Shown here piece after piece: positions 45,120 to 53,996 of a stretch of 64,000 bases of DNA; positions within the stretch are counted from its first letter, which is position 1, and each line of letters starts with the position of its first letter. The DNA is from Spirochaetaceae bacterium (GTDB lineage Bacteria > Myxococcota_A > UBA9160 > UBA4427): positions 1 to 64,000 of the forward strand of contig JACKFD010000014.1 in the NCBI GenBank assembly GCA_020632655.1, read 5' to 3'. The notes under the pieces are model-generated. The model searched no databases. It was not told the origin of the DNA and saw nothing but the letters and a program-made list of their open reading frames with translations. The translations under genes and the position numbers were made by a program.

Positions 45120-46826
45120 TCAGTCGGCGTCGCGCGGGTCGAGGCGTTCGCGCAGCTCGCGCTTCAGGAACTTGCCGCTCGCGTTGCGCGGCAGGGCGTC
45201 GTCGAGCAGCCAGATGTACCGCGGGATCTTGAAGCGGGCGAGGCGCGAGCCCAGGAAGTCGCGCAGCTCCGCGGCCGAGAGCTGGCCCGGCGTCGCCGAC
45301 GGGACGACGGCGGCGCCGACCTCTTCGCCGAGACGATCGTCGGGTACGCCGAAGACCGTGCACTCGGCCACGCCGTCGTGCTCGTGGATCGCGGCCTCGA
45401 CCTCGGCGCAGAAGATGTTCTCGCCGCCGCGCAGGACCATGTCCTTGGCGCGGTCGACGATGTAGATGAAGCCGTCCTCGTCGACGCGGGCGATGTCGCC
45501 CGTGCGCAGCCAGCCGTCGACGATCGCCTCGGCCGTCGCCTCGGGTCGGTTCAGGTAGCCCTTGATGACCTGGGCGCCGCGCACGCAGAGCTCGCCGATC
45601 GCACCCCGCGGCTGCTCGCGGCCCTCCGGATCGACGACCTTCGTCTCGAAGCAGGGCATGGCGGGGCCGGCGCTGTCGGGGCGATCGACGAAGAAGTCCG
45701 AGCTGACGGACGTGATGATCCCGCAGGTCTCGGTCATCCCGTAGCCCGTGCCGGGGCGCGCCGTGCGCAGGCTCGCGTCGATCTTCTTGACGAGATCCGG
45801 CTGGACCTGGGCGCCGCCGCCGGCCAGCGTCTTGAGCGACGAGAGGTCGCGCTTCGGGAAGTCGGGATGCAGCAGCAGCTCCCGCGCCATGACGGGCACG
45901 CCGCTCAGGGCCGTGATGCGTTCGGCCTCGATCAGGCGGAGCGCCTCGCCGGCGTCCCACTTGTACATGTGCACGAGCTTGCCGCCGAGCAGCGTCATCG
46001 GTTGGGCGACGCAGTTGTTCGCCGTCACGTGGAAGAGCGGTGTCACGACGAGCGCCGAGGCGCCGGCTCCGCCCGCGAGCGCATTCTCGCTCGGTGAGGC
46101 ACCGCGGGCGGCGGCAAGGGCGGCGGATTGCACGGCATTCGCGAAGGCCATGCTCAGCACATTGTGCACGCAGCCGCGATGGGTGAGCTGGGCGCCCTTC
46201 GGTCGACCCGTGGTGCCCGACGTGTAGAAGATGCAGGCGTCGTCGTCGGGATCGATCTCGACCTCGGGCAGGGGCCCCTCGCCCGCGACGACCGCAGCCC
46301 AGGGCACGACGCCTTCGCGCGGCCCCGGGAGCCGCACGCCCACGAGCACGCGCTCCCCGATCTCGTCCGCGTGCTCGGCGAGCCGGTCGAGGCGCTCGGC
46401 GTCGGCGATCACGACCCGCGGATCCGAGTCCTGCACGCCGTAGACGAGCTCGGGGCCCGTCCACCAGGCGTTCAGCCCGACGGCCGCGATGCCCACGCTC
46501 GTGCAGGCCCAGTAGGCGAGCATCCACTCCGGGTAGTTGCGCATCGCGATCGCGACCCGGTCCCCGGGCCGCACGCCCTGCTCGAAGAGCCAGCGGGCCA
46601 GCGAGGCGACCTGCCGATGCGCTTCCGCATAGCTGCACCGCTCGTCCCGGTAGACCAGGTAGTCGCGGTCGCCGTGGGCCGCCGTCAGCTGCCAGAAGGC
46701 GCGAAGACTCGGCGGGGCGTTCCGGTAGGTCAGGATCGACTGGCCGCGGACGTCGGTCCGCACGGTCTCGAAGCGGCCGCCCGGGCCCGTCAGCTCGGCC
46801 CAGGCCTCACGAAGCTGCTCGTACAC
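45120..46826 (-). CDS. acyl-CoA ligase (AMP-forming, ANL superfamily)
   Basis: A 568-residue adenylate-forming ligase. Motifs are intact: phosphate loop YTSGTTGRPKG (201-211), GYGMTET, GELCVRG, GWLRTGD, and the hinge/catalytic segment DRAKDMVLRGGENI, with a C-terminal lysine in PRNASGKFLKREL. The pattern fits medium/long-chain or aryl/steroid-acid CoA ligases such as FadD13-like enzymes. The GTG start at 46826 has GGAGG five bases upstream; the frame stays open far beyond but is then antisense to the GGDEF-EAL gene. Activates a carboxylic acid to its CoA thioester; the exact acid is unknown. Confidence 0.92.
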   Translation of the reverse strand: MYEQLREAWAELTGPGGRFETVRTDVRGQSILTYRNAPPSLRAFWQLTAAHGDRDYLVYRDERCSYAEAHRQVASLARWLFEQGVRPGDRVAIAMRNYPEWMLAYWACTSVGIAAVGLNAWWTGPELVYGVQDSDPRVVIADAERLDRLAEHADEIGERVLVGVRLPGPREGVVPWAAVVAGEGPLPEVEIDPDDDACIFYTSGTTGRPKGAQLTHRGCVHNVLSMAFANAVQSAALAAARGASPSENALAGGAGASALVVTPLFHVTANNCVAQPMTLLGGKLVHMYKWDAGEALRLIEAERITALSGVPVMARELLLHPDFPKRDLSSLKTLAGGGAQVQPDLVKKIDASLRTARPGTGYGMTETCGIITSVSSDFFVDRPDSAGPAMPCFETKVVDPEGREQPRGAIGELCVRGAQVIKGYLNRPEATAEAIVDGWLRTGDIARVDEDGFIYIVDRAKDMVLRGGENIFCAEVEAAIHEHDGVAECTVFGVPDDRLGEEVGAAVVPSATPGQLSAAELRDFLGSRLARFKIPRYIWLLDDALPRNASGKFLKRELRERLDPRDAD

Positions 46827-47063
46827 GTCACCTCCGGGGATCGGCGCAGTGTAGTCGGCGTGCCCGGGCGCGGCGATCGAGCGCGTGCGACCCGGAGTCG
46901 ATCGGCCGCGGCCCGGCGTCCGCTCGGGTGATCGCCCCCGCTGGAAATTGTTTCTTCGGATCGACGCCGATCGTGCGCCATGGGTCGATTTTCCAGCTGC
47001 GGCGGTCGATAGGAGGTCCAACGCCCCGAATCCGCGACCGACCCCGAGGACCCCGGCATCCGC

Positions 47064-48956
47064 ATGGCCACGGACGAAGAATCCGATCTCGCCCGCGAAG
47101 ACACGCGCTCCCTGATCCTCGTCGTCGAGGACGATCTCACGGCCAATCGGCTCGACGAGATGCTGCGGCGACCGGACGGGACGCGCTGGGAGATCACGCG
47201 GGTCCTGCGCGTCGAAGAGGCACTCCTGAAGCTTCAGGAGAAGCTCTGCGACGCGATGCTGATCGACCTGTCGGTCCACGAGGGCTACGGACTCGACTCG
47301 CTGTTGCGCGCGAGCGCCGCGACCCGCGCCGTGCCGGTCGTCGTGCTGACCTACCAGCGCGACGTCGCGACCGCACTCAAGGCCGCCCGCGCCGGCGCCC
47401 AGGACTACCTGACCAAGGGCGAGGTCACGCCGGACCTGCTCTCGCGCACGCTGCACCACGCCATGGAGCGGCACCGCATCCTGCAGGACCTGACCGACGC
47501 CCAGCAGCGTCAGCGCTTCCTCGCGACCCACGACTCCCTCACCGAGCTCCCCAACCGCTACTGGTTCATGGAGCAGCTGCGCATGCAGATGAGCGCCGCC
47601 GATCGCCAGGGGCGGCAGCTCGCCGTGATGTTCTTCGACCTCGACGGCTTCAAGGCCGTCAACGACAACTTCGGACACGCCGTCGGCGACGAGCTCCTGA
47701 TCGACGTCGCCCGGCGCCTGCGCAAGTGCATCCGCAAATGCGATCTCGTAGCGAGGATCGGCGGCGACGAGTTCCTGGCGGCGATCCAGGACGTGAAGTC
47801 CGAGGAGGCGCCGATGCAGGTCGCGGATCAGATCCGCAGGGAGCTCGAGAAGCCCTACCACATCGAGGGCAACGAGTGCTGGATCAGCGCCAGCGTCGGC
47901 ATCGCGATCTTCCCGCAGCACGGCGCGAACCCGGACCAGCTGATCCAGAGCGCCGACACCGCGATGTACGAGGTGAAGTCCTCGGGCAAGAACCGGGTCA
48001 GCCTCTTCAACTCGGAGATGAACGACAAGGTCGTCGAGCGCTTCGACCTCGTGAACGGGCTTCGCGAGGCGATCCGGAGCGGCCAGCTCACGCTCATGTA
48101 CCAGCCTCAGGTCGACGCCGCGCTCGAGGAGATCGTCGGGGTCGAGACCCTCGTGCGATGGCACCACCCGTCCCGCGGCCTCGTCTCGCCGGGCGAGTTC
48201 ATCGAGGTGGCCGAAGAGGCCGGCGTGATGGTCCAGCTCGGCGAGTGGGTGCTGCGGACGGCCTGCGAGGACGCATCGCGATGGCGGAACCTCCGGGATG
48301 CCCGGGTCGCCGTCAACATCTCGGGTCGCCAGCTCGACGCGCCCAACTTCAGCGAGCGCGTGATGCGCATCCTCGAGGAGACGGGGCTGCCCGTCAGCCG
48401 CCTCGAGATCGAGCTGACCGAGTCCCTCGCGGCCAGCGACAGCGCGCTGCGGGTCGTCGCCGACCTGCGCAGCCGGGGTGTGCGCGTCGCGATCGACGAC
48501 TTCGGGACGGGCTACTCGTCGATGACGCTGCTCAAGCGGCTGAACGTCGACGTCCTCAAGGTCGACCAGTCCTTCGTGCGCGGTGCGGCGCAGACGGATC
48601 CCGACCGGGTGATCCTCGAGGCCATGATCCACATCGCGCGGGGCCTCGGGATGGACATCCTCGCCGAGGGCGTCGAGACGCTCGACGAGATGCGCGCCCT
48701 GCTCGAGCGCGGCTGTACGCAGATGCAGGGCTACCTCTTCGCCAAGCCCGTCGAGCGCATGCGCATCGACCAGTACGCCGCCGATCCCGAGGCGGGCTGG
48801 CGCATCCCCCTCGTCGACCCCGACTCCTGGCGCCCACCCGCGCGGGAGGAGCCCGTCAAGCGCGAGGCGACCTTCCGCCAGATCGGACGTCTCGGCTTCC
48901 GGAGCGGCGCTACGGTCGATCCCGACGAGCACCTCTACCCGGCGCTCAAGGAGTAG
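47064..48956 (+). CDS. response-regulator-like protein with receiver, GGDEF and EAL domains
   Basis: A 630-residue cytoplasmic c-di-GMP regulator. The receiver domain (about 16-135) keeps the acidic pair EDD (22-24), phospho-acceptor Asp68 and the conserved lysine in YLTKGE. The GGDEF domain has the intact active site RIGGDEF (233-237) and the inhibitory I-site RKCD (224-227), so cyclase activity is expected. The phosphodiesterase domain has DDFGTGYSS and EGVET, but its first motif reads ETL (361-363) rather than EAL. No kinase gene is adjacent. The N-terminus is supported only by the frame, since no strong ribosome site precedes the ATG. Confidence 0.93.
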   Translation: MATDEESDLAREDTRSLILVVEDDLTANRLDEMLRRPDGTRWEITRVLRVEEALLKLQEKLCDAMLIDLSVHEGYGLDSLLRASAATRAVPVVVLTYQRDVATALKAARAGAQDYLTKGEVTPDLLSRTLHHAMERHRILQDLTDAQQRQRFLATHDSLTELPNRYWFMEQLRMQMSAADRQGRQLAVMFFDLDGFKAVNDNFGHAVGDELLIDVARRLRKCIRKCDLVARIGGDEFLAAIQDVKSEEAPMQVADQIRRELEKPYHIEGNECWISASVGIAIFPQHGANPDQLIQSADTAMYEVKSSGKNRVSLFNSEMNDKVVERFDLVNGLREAIRSGQLTLMYQPQVDAALEEIVGVETLVRWHHPSRGLVSPGEFIEVAEEAGVMVQLGEWVLRTACEDASRWRNLRDARVAVNISGRQLDAPNFSERVMRILEETGLPVSRLEIELTESLAASDSALRVVADLRSRGVRVAIDDFGTGYSSMTLLKRLNVDVLKVDQSFVRGAAQTDPDRVILEAMIHIARGLGMDILAEGVETLDEMRALLERGCTQMQGYLFAKPVERMRIDQYAADPEAGWRIPLVDPDSWRPPAREEPVKREATFRQIGRLGFRSGATVDPDEHLYPALKE

Positions 48957-49034
48957 GCGGGTCCCGCCGCTCGTGGCGAGGCCCCGGCGCGCTCCCGACG
49001 ACGCGACCGGCGGATCCGGCCCGTCCGGGGCGCG

Positions 49035-49062
49035 TTGACAGCCTTCGTCCGTCTGGTTGACT
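49035..49062 (+). promoter_or_regulatory. candidate promoter of the flavin monooxygenase gene
   Basis: A perfect TTGACA is at 49035-49040; 16 bases later TTGACT (49057-49062) is a weak -10 match (three of six). The second hexamer also repeats the first, so the pair could instead be a directly repeated operator with a 22-base step. It stands 29 bases before the ATG. Confidence 0.35.
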
Positions 49063-49090
49063 AGGCCCTCTCGAGACGGGAGGAAGCGTG

Positions 49091-50572
49091 ATGGGCGGAG
49101 CCGAGCGGGCTCGCAGTCGGGCGCGGCGTGATCCGCGCATCGTGATCGTCGGTGCCGGACCGGGTGGCCTGGCCATGGGCATCAAGCTGATGCAGGCCGG
49201 CTTGACGAACTTCGTGATCCTCGAGAAGTCGGATCGCATCGGCGGCACCTGGAACCACAACCGCTACCCCGGCTGCGCCTGCGACATCCCATCGCATCTC
49301 TACTCCTTCTCCTTCGAGATCAAGCGCGACTGGTCGCGCCCCTACGCGCCGCAGCCCGAGATCCTCGACTACCTCGACGGGGTGGCCGAGAAGTACGGCG
49401 TGCTGCCCTTCTGCCGGTTCGGGGACGGCGTGCGGCGCGCGGTCTGGGACGAGGCATCCGCGCGATGGACCCTCGAGCTCGAGTCGGGGCGTAGCGTCGA
49501 GGCCGAGATCGTCGTGAGCGCGATCGGCATGTTCAACGACCTGGTCTTCCCGGCGATCCCGGGCCTCGACGAGTTCGCGGGCACCTGCATCCACACCGCC
49601 CGCTGGAGCTGGGAGCATTCGCTCGCGGGCGAGCGCGTCGCCGTGATCGGCAGCGCGGCGAGCGCGGTCCAGCTCGTGCCCGAGGTCGCGAAGGAGGCTG
49701 CACGGGTCCATCTCTTCCAGCGTTCCGCCAACTGGGTCCTGCCGAAGGAGGACGACCCCTACACGGAGGCGCAGCTCGAGCATTTCCGGAACGACCCCGA
49801 CGCCGCGCGGGCGGTGCGTCAGGAGATCTTCGACGGGATCGAGGCGGGCAAGGCCTTCGTGGATCGCTCGATCGGCGAGGAGCTCGAGGCCGCGGCGCTC
49901 GGGAACATGGCGGTCGTCGAGGATCCGGAGGTGCGCGCGAAGCTCGTCCCGACACATAAATGGGGCTGCAAGCGACCGCTCTTCTCGAACGACTACTACC
50001 CCGCGTTCAACCGACCGAACCTCGAGCTCGTGACCGAGCCGATCGAGCGGATCACGCGGGACGCGGTCGTCACGGCGGATGGACGAGCCCGCACGGTCGA
50101 TACCCTCGTGCTCGCGACCGGCTTCGAGGCCACGCGCTACCTCTCGGCGATCGACGTCGTCGGGCGCGGCGGGGTCTCGATCCACGAAGCCTGGAAGGAC
50201 GGCGCTCAGGCCCATTTCGGCGTCACGACGGCTGGCTTCCCGAATCTCTTCATGCTCTACGGCCCGAATACGAATCAGGGCTCGCTGATCACGATGATCG
50301 AGTGGGAGGCGGATCACGCGCTTCGGCTGATCCGACACCTCGTCGACGAGGATCTCGCCTGGGTCGATACGCGTCCGGAGCCGATGGCGCTCTTCAACGA
50401 GCGGCTCCAGAAGGAGATCGCGACGATCGAGCCCTGGCAGGACGGCTGCAGCAACTACTACCGATCGCCGTCGGGTCGGGTCGTGACGCAGTGGCCGCAC
50501 TCGATGGGCGCGTTCCGGGATGCCCTCGCGGCGATTCCGCTCGAAGACTACGAGTTCGTCGGGCGGGGCTGA
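49091..50572 (+). CDS. flavin-containing monooxygenase, Baeyer-Villiger type
   Basis: A 493-residue FAD/NADPH monooxygenase. FAD-binding GAGPGG is at 21-26, the Baeyer-Villiger fingerprint FAGTCIHTARW at 162-172 matches FxGxxxHxxxW, and DTLVLATGF is the conserved ATG motif. The second nucleotide motif reads GSAASA (187-192), slightly unlike the usual GxGxSG. Typical substrates are cyclic or linear ketones, including steroids. ATG 49091 is preferred to the GTG three bases earlier because GGAGGA is better placed. Stands alone in its direction. Confidence 0.93.
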   Translation: MGGAERARSRARRDPRIVIVGAGPGGLAMGIKLMQAGLTNFVILEKSDRIGGTWNHNRYPGCACDIPSHLYSFSFEIKRDWSRPYAPQPEILDYLDGVAEKYGVLPFCRFGDGVRRAVWDEASARWTLELESGRSVEAEIVVSAIGMFNDLVFPAIPGLDEFAGTCIHTARWSWEHSLAGERVAVIGSAASAVQLVPEVAKEAARVHLFQRSANWVLPKEDDPYTEAQLEHFRNDPDAARAVRQEIFDGIEAGKAFVDRSIGEELEAAALGNMAVVEDPEVRAKLVPTHKWGCKRPLFSNDYYPAFNRPNLELVTEPIERITRDAVVTADGRARTVDTLVLATGFEATRYLSAIDVVGRGGVSIHEAWKDGAQAHFGVTTAGFPNLFMLYGPNTNQGSLITMIEWEADHALRLIRHLVDEDLAWVDTRPEPMALFNERLQKEIATIEPWQDGCSNYYRSPSGRVVTQWPHSMGAFRDALAAIPLEDYEFVGRG

Positions 50573-50586
50573 GACGCGGAGGGGGC

Positions 50587-51771
50587 TCAGCGGTCGAAGG
50601 CGCGATCGATCAGGAAGAGGTCGTGTCGGCTGACCCGGTCCTGTGCCGAGTCGTCCCGACTCGGTCGACGCGTCCGGCGTTCGAACGCGGTCAGCTGCTC
50701 GAGATCGGGGCAGTCGCTGGCACCACCGATCGTGGTGCACGCGTAGGCGCCGCAGGCGCGCCCGAAGGCCAGGGCCGCAGCGAACTCTTCGAGCCGCTCC
50801 TCCGCGGCGTCCGATTCGTCGCCGAAAGGCCCGACGAGCATCGACGCCGCGATCCCGGCGCCGAGCGCGTCGCCGGCCCCGGTCGAGTCCGCGACCTCGT
50901 CGATCAGCAGGGGCCAGGCGGCGATCGGTTCGGCGTGACCGACGAGCTGGCCGATCGCGCCGAAGCGCTCGAGGGTCACGACGACCGTACAGCGCTCGCG
51001 GAACCAGCCGAGGATCGATTCGAGCGACAGGTCCGCCAGCTCCGCGTCCGCACAGAAACGGCGGACCTCGCCGATGTCCAGCTGGAAGACGTCGACCTCG
51101 TCACGCAGGATCCGCTCCCATCGCTTCGTACCCAGCGCGTACTGGGCGCTCCCGAAGTTGACGATCTTACGGGACGAGGCCAGCTCGGGCGCGGTCAGGA
51201 TGCGCTCGCTCAGCTCGCCCGAGAAGCCGGGCGCGCCCCGTCCGGGCGGCCGACGATCCGCATGGACGTGCCCGAGCATGACGACGTCGGGGCGCCGGCG
51301 AGGCGACTCCTGGATCGCGCGCAGGTGCGACTCGACGTGCTCGCCGTATCGACGCATCAGCTCGGGGGAGAACTCGTTGAGCGAGGCCCGGCTCGCTCCG
51401 TCCCGAAGGATCGTCGTGAAGGGCGTCGAGAGCGCCGGCCCGCGGATCGTGAGGTCCCGGCGCGTGTAGGAGACGCCACCGGTCTCGGCCGCCGCGTCGA
51501 GCGCCTCCAACACGAGCCGGCTCATCGGATCGGCCTTCGCGATCGGCAGCACGGGATGCACCGGCACACCCAGGGCGAGCAGGCGACACGCGTGGTTGAC
51601 CGAGCTCCCGCCGGCCAGCCGGGGCTGCGGCTCGGTCGAGTACTTCGCGTCCGGGCGCAGCGGGCCGGGCAGTCGGTAGCTGTGCTCGACGTTCGCGCCC
51701 CCGATCGTCAGCACGCGCGACTTCGCGAGGCGCGTGCGGGCGGCGATCATCCGCTGGGTGTCGGCGTGCAT
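50587..51771 (-). CDS. PfkB-family carbohydrate or nucleoside kinase
   Basis: A 394-residue ribokinase-like kinase. The first signature RLAGGSSVNHACRLLALG and the second, DSTGAGDALGAGI (295-307, with catalytic Asp301), are both present. An unusually long central part (about 150-230) and the N-terminal region do not let me choose a substrate. Start 51771 fits the length and fold; an ATG 21 bases in is an alternative. It is convergent with the monooxygenase gene and 189 bases downstream of the glycosyltransferase operon. Confidence 0.88.
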   Translation of the reverse strand: MHADTQRMIAARTRLAKSRVLTIGGANVEHSYRLPGPLRPDAKYSTEPQPRLAGGSSVNHACRLLALGVPVHPVLPIAKADPMSRLVLEALDAAAETGGVSYTRRDLTIRGPALSTPFTTILRDGASRASLNEFSPELMRRYGEHVESHLRAIQESPRRRPDVVMLGHVHADRRPPGRGAPGFSGELSERILTAPELASSRKIVNFGSAQYALGTKRWERILRDEVDVFQLDIGEVRRFCADAELADLSLESILGWFRERCTVVVTLERFGAIGQLVGHAEPIAAWPLLIDEVADSTGAGDALGAGIAASMLVGPFGDESDAAEERLEEFAAALAFGRACGAYACTTIGGASDCPDLEQLTAFERRTRRPSRDDSAQDRVSRHDLFLIDRAFDR

Positions 51772-51960
51772 GGGCGAGGGGATCTCGATTCGAGGGCGGA
51801 GGGCGGAGGGCGGAGTCTGCGACGTCCTTCGGGTCGCGCACCGCACCGGCGGCGTGGCCGCAAGACACGTGCCGGCCGCGTGGCGGCGACGGCGCCTAGG
51901 CTATCACGGACCGGCCGGCGTGTGGCCGCGTCGCGCTCCGTCCGGCGCGGTTGCCGCCAT

Positions 51961-53133
51961 TCAGGCGCCGAGACGCCGTCGCTGCCAGGTCCGCTTCCGA
52001 ATGCCTCTGGCCGTGGCCAGCTGCTCGATCGTGCGTTCGTATTGACCGACGAGGCCCTGTGTCTCCGAGGGCCAGTCACAGGTCTCGGCGAAGGCGCGGG
52101 CGCGGGCGGCGGTGGCCCGGCGGCGATGGGGATCCACGAGGATCTCGCGAATCGCCCCGATGAGGGCGCGCGTGTCCTCGGGGTCGACGAGTGCACCCGT
52201 CTCCGCGTTCTTGACCATGTCGGGGATCCCCCCGGCGTTCGCGGCGATGACCGGGAGCCCGGAGCTCATCGCTTCGAGGACGACGAAGCCCAGGGTCTCC
52301 GTCTTCGAGGGCATCACGAAGAGGTCGGCGCTCGCGAAGGCGGCGGCCAGCTCCTCGCCGCGCAGGAAGCCGACGAAGCGGGTCCGGGTCCCGGTGAAGA
52401 GGCGCTCGAGGTCGGCTCGCGCGGGGCCGTCGCCGACGATCGCGAGGTCGCAGCCGGGTAGCTCGGCGAGTGCGGGTCGGAGCAGGTGGAGCCCCTTCTC
52501 CGGCGCGACGCGGCCCGCGTAGAGGAGGACGGGTCGGGCGGTCTCCCCTCCGCTCGCCATCCGTGCTCGCATCCCGTCGTCGCGCTTCGCGGGATGGAAG
52601 AGCTGCGTGTCGACGCCGCCGCGCCAGATGCCGACGTCCTCGATGCCGTGGGCTTCGAGCTCGTGCTTCGTGAACGTCGAGGGGCAGAGATTGCGCTGGG
52701 CGAGGCCGTGGATGCGCCGGATCAGGGGCCAGATACAGGCCTGCAGCAAGCCCAGGCCGTAGCCGCGCAGGTAGCGCGGGAGATCGGTGTGGTAGGACGC
52801 GACGACCGGGATCCGCAGCAGGCGCGCCGCGAGCATCGTCCACAGGCCGAGGCAGGCGGGGCCGACCGCGTGCAGCACGTCGGGGCGGAAACGGTAGAGC
52901 TGCCAGAGGATGCGCGGGTCCGGCAGGCAGATCCGCAGGCCGGGATAGGGAGGAAAGGGCGGGCCCGGCACCGCGAGCACCCGCGCGCCGGCGTACTCCG
53001 GAACGGATCCCGCCGGCGCGATGACGAGCACTTCGTGTCCCTGCTCGACGAGACACCGGATCGTGTTGCGCAGGCGGTTGGTGATGCCGTCGATCTTCGG
53101 CAGGAAGACTTCCGTGGCGATGGCGATCCTCAT
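51961..53133 (-). CDS. glycosyltransferase family 4 (SqdX-like)
   Basis: A 390-residue GT-B glycosyltransferase. RIAIATEVFLPKIDGITNRL and VPVVASYHTDLPRYLRGYGL match the N-terminal domain of SqdX/MgtA/PimB-like enzymes that glycosylate lipids; the C-terminal domain has LLYAGRVAPEKGLHLLRPAL and SKTETLGFVVLEAMSSGLPV. GGGAGGA precedes the ATG. It is the last gene of a four-gene run and overlaps the SDR gene by four bases, so a glycolipid product is a reasonable inference. Confidence 0.92.
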   Translation of the reverse strand: MRIAIATEVFLPKIDGITNRLRNTIRCLVEQGHEVLVIAPAGSVPEYAGARVLAVPGPPFPPYPGLRICLPDPRILWQLYRFRPDVLHAVGPACLGLWTMLAARLLRIPVVASYHTDLPRYLRGYGLGLLQACIWPLIRRIHGLAQRNLCPSTFTKHELEAHGIEDVGIWRGGVDTQLFHPAKRDDGMRARMASGGETARPVLLYAGRVAPEKGLHLLRPALAELPGCDLAIVGDGPARADLERLFTGTRTRFVGFLRGEELAAAFASADLFVMPSKTETLGFVVLEAMSSGLPVIAANAGGIPDMVKNAETGALVDPEDTRALIGAIREILVDPHRRRATAARARAFAETCDWPSETQGLVGQYERTIEQLATARGIRKRTWQRRRLGA

Positions 53134-53996
53134 GCGGTCCTCCCGGACTGGAAGGCGTCGTCGGGCTCGCCGGCGACCGGACCTTCCTTCGTGGGTGCGA
53201 ATCGGCTGCCGCGGCGCCAGGCGAGGCGCTGGAGCCGGTAGTAGAGGTCGGGTGCGAGGCCGTAGAGCGTCTTCAGCGCGCGGAACGAGAGCGGCTCGGC
53301 GTCGCTGCCGACCCAGCCCCCTTCGTCGATCCAATGAGCGATCCGCCGCGCCACCTCGTCGGCCGGCGGTGCGCCCTCGCATCGTCGCGCGCGGATCCTG
53401 CGCGCCCGCTCGTCGAGTCGCAGGACCGGCGCCCAGGAGAGCGGCCCCCGGATCACGCCCGGCCGATAGAGGCGGACCCGCACCCGCGGACTCGCCCCCT
53501 CGACGATCGGTCCCACGCCCGTCACGAAGTGGTGCAGGGCGGACTTCGAGGCGTGGTAGACGGGTCCGAAGCAGGATGGGCTGCCGTCCGCGATCGAGCC
53601 GATCGCCACGACGTCGAGCGGGCGCAGGCTCGGTGTCTCCGCCGCGGCAAGCACGACGAGCGACGGGAAGATCGCGTTCAGCCGGTAGATCTCCTCGGTC
53701 GCGTCGCAGAGCGGCAGGCCCGCACGGCCGATCTCCGTCTCGATCCGACCCGCGTTCAGGACGAGGACGTCGGGGTCGAGGGCGAGCAGGTCGCGCGCGT
53801 CGTCGGCGTCGCGCTGCGCGTTCCGGACGATCCGGTCGCAGGCGTCCGAGAGCGCGTCCTCGCGATGGGAGACGCCGACGACCTCGTGACCGAGGCTGCG
53901 GTAGTGGCGTCCGAGGGCGCTGCCGAGGGTGCCCGTGATGCCGGTGATCACGATGCGCCGGGGCTCGTCGACGTCGCTTCGAGGGGTCTTGCTCAT
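53130..53996 (-). CDS. short-chain dehydrogenase/reductase of the HAD-GMC-GT operon
   Basis: A 288-residue SDR with TGITGTLG (18-25), NAG (81-83), Ser134 and YHASK (Tyr147, Lys151). The C-terminal third, EGGWVGSDAEPLSFRALKTL plus the basic end, is longer than in most SDRs. It overlaps both neighbours at ATGA (53993-53996 with the GMC gene, 53130-53133 with the glycosyltransferase gene), so the three are translationally coupled. Probably reduces a ketone produced by, or supplies an alcohol to, the GMC enzyme; this is inference. Confidence 0.9.
   Translation of the reverse strand: MSKTPRSDVDEPRRIVITGITGTLGSALGRHYRSLGHEVVGVSHREDALSDACDRIVRNAQRDADDARDLLALDPDVLVLNAGRIETEIGRAGLPLCDATEEIYRLNAIFPSLVVLAAAETPSLRPLDVVAIGSIADGSPSCFGPVYHASKSALHHFVTGVGPIVEGASPRVRVRLYRPGVIRGPLSWAPVLRLDERARRIRARRCEGAPPADEVARRIAHWIDEGGWVGSDAEPLSFRALKTLYGLAPDLYYRLQRLAWRRGSRFAPTKEGPVAGEPDDAFQSGRTA

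Noticed and set aside
45019..46638. Extension of the beta-helix lipoprotein frame by 540 codons upstream
   Set aside because: The extension is an out-of-frame shadow of the acyl-CoA ligase gene, and a lipoprotein signal begins exactly at 45018.
46940..46997. 8-bp inverted repeat GCTGGAAA...TTTCCAGC between the acyl-CoA ligase and GGDEF-EAL genes
   Set aside because: The arms are 42 bases apart and do not align with promoter boxes; it may be an operator, but support is too thin to annotate.
46827..48932. Extension of the acyl-CoA ligase frame by 702 codons upstream
   Set aside because: It is antisense to the GGDEF-EAL gene; the GTG at 46826 has a well placed GGAGG and gives a normal ligase N-terminus.
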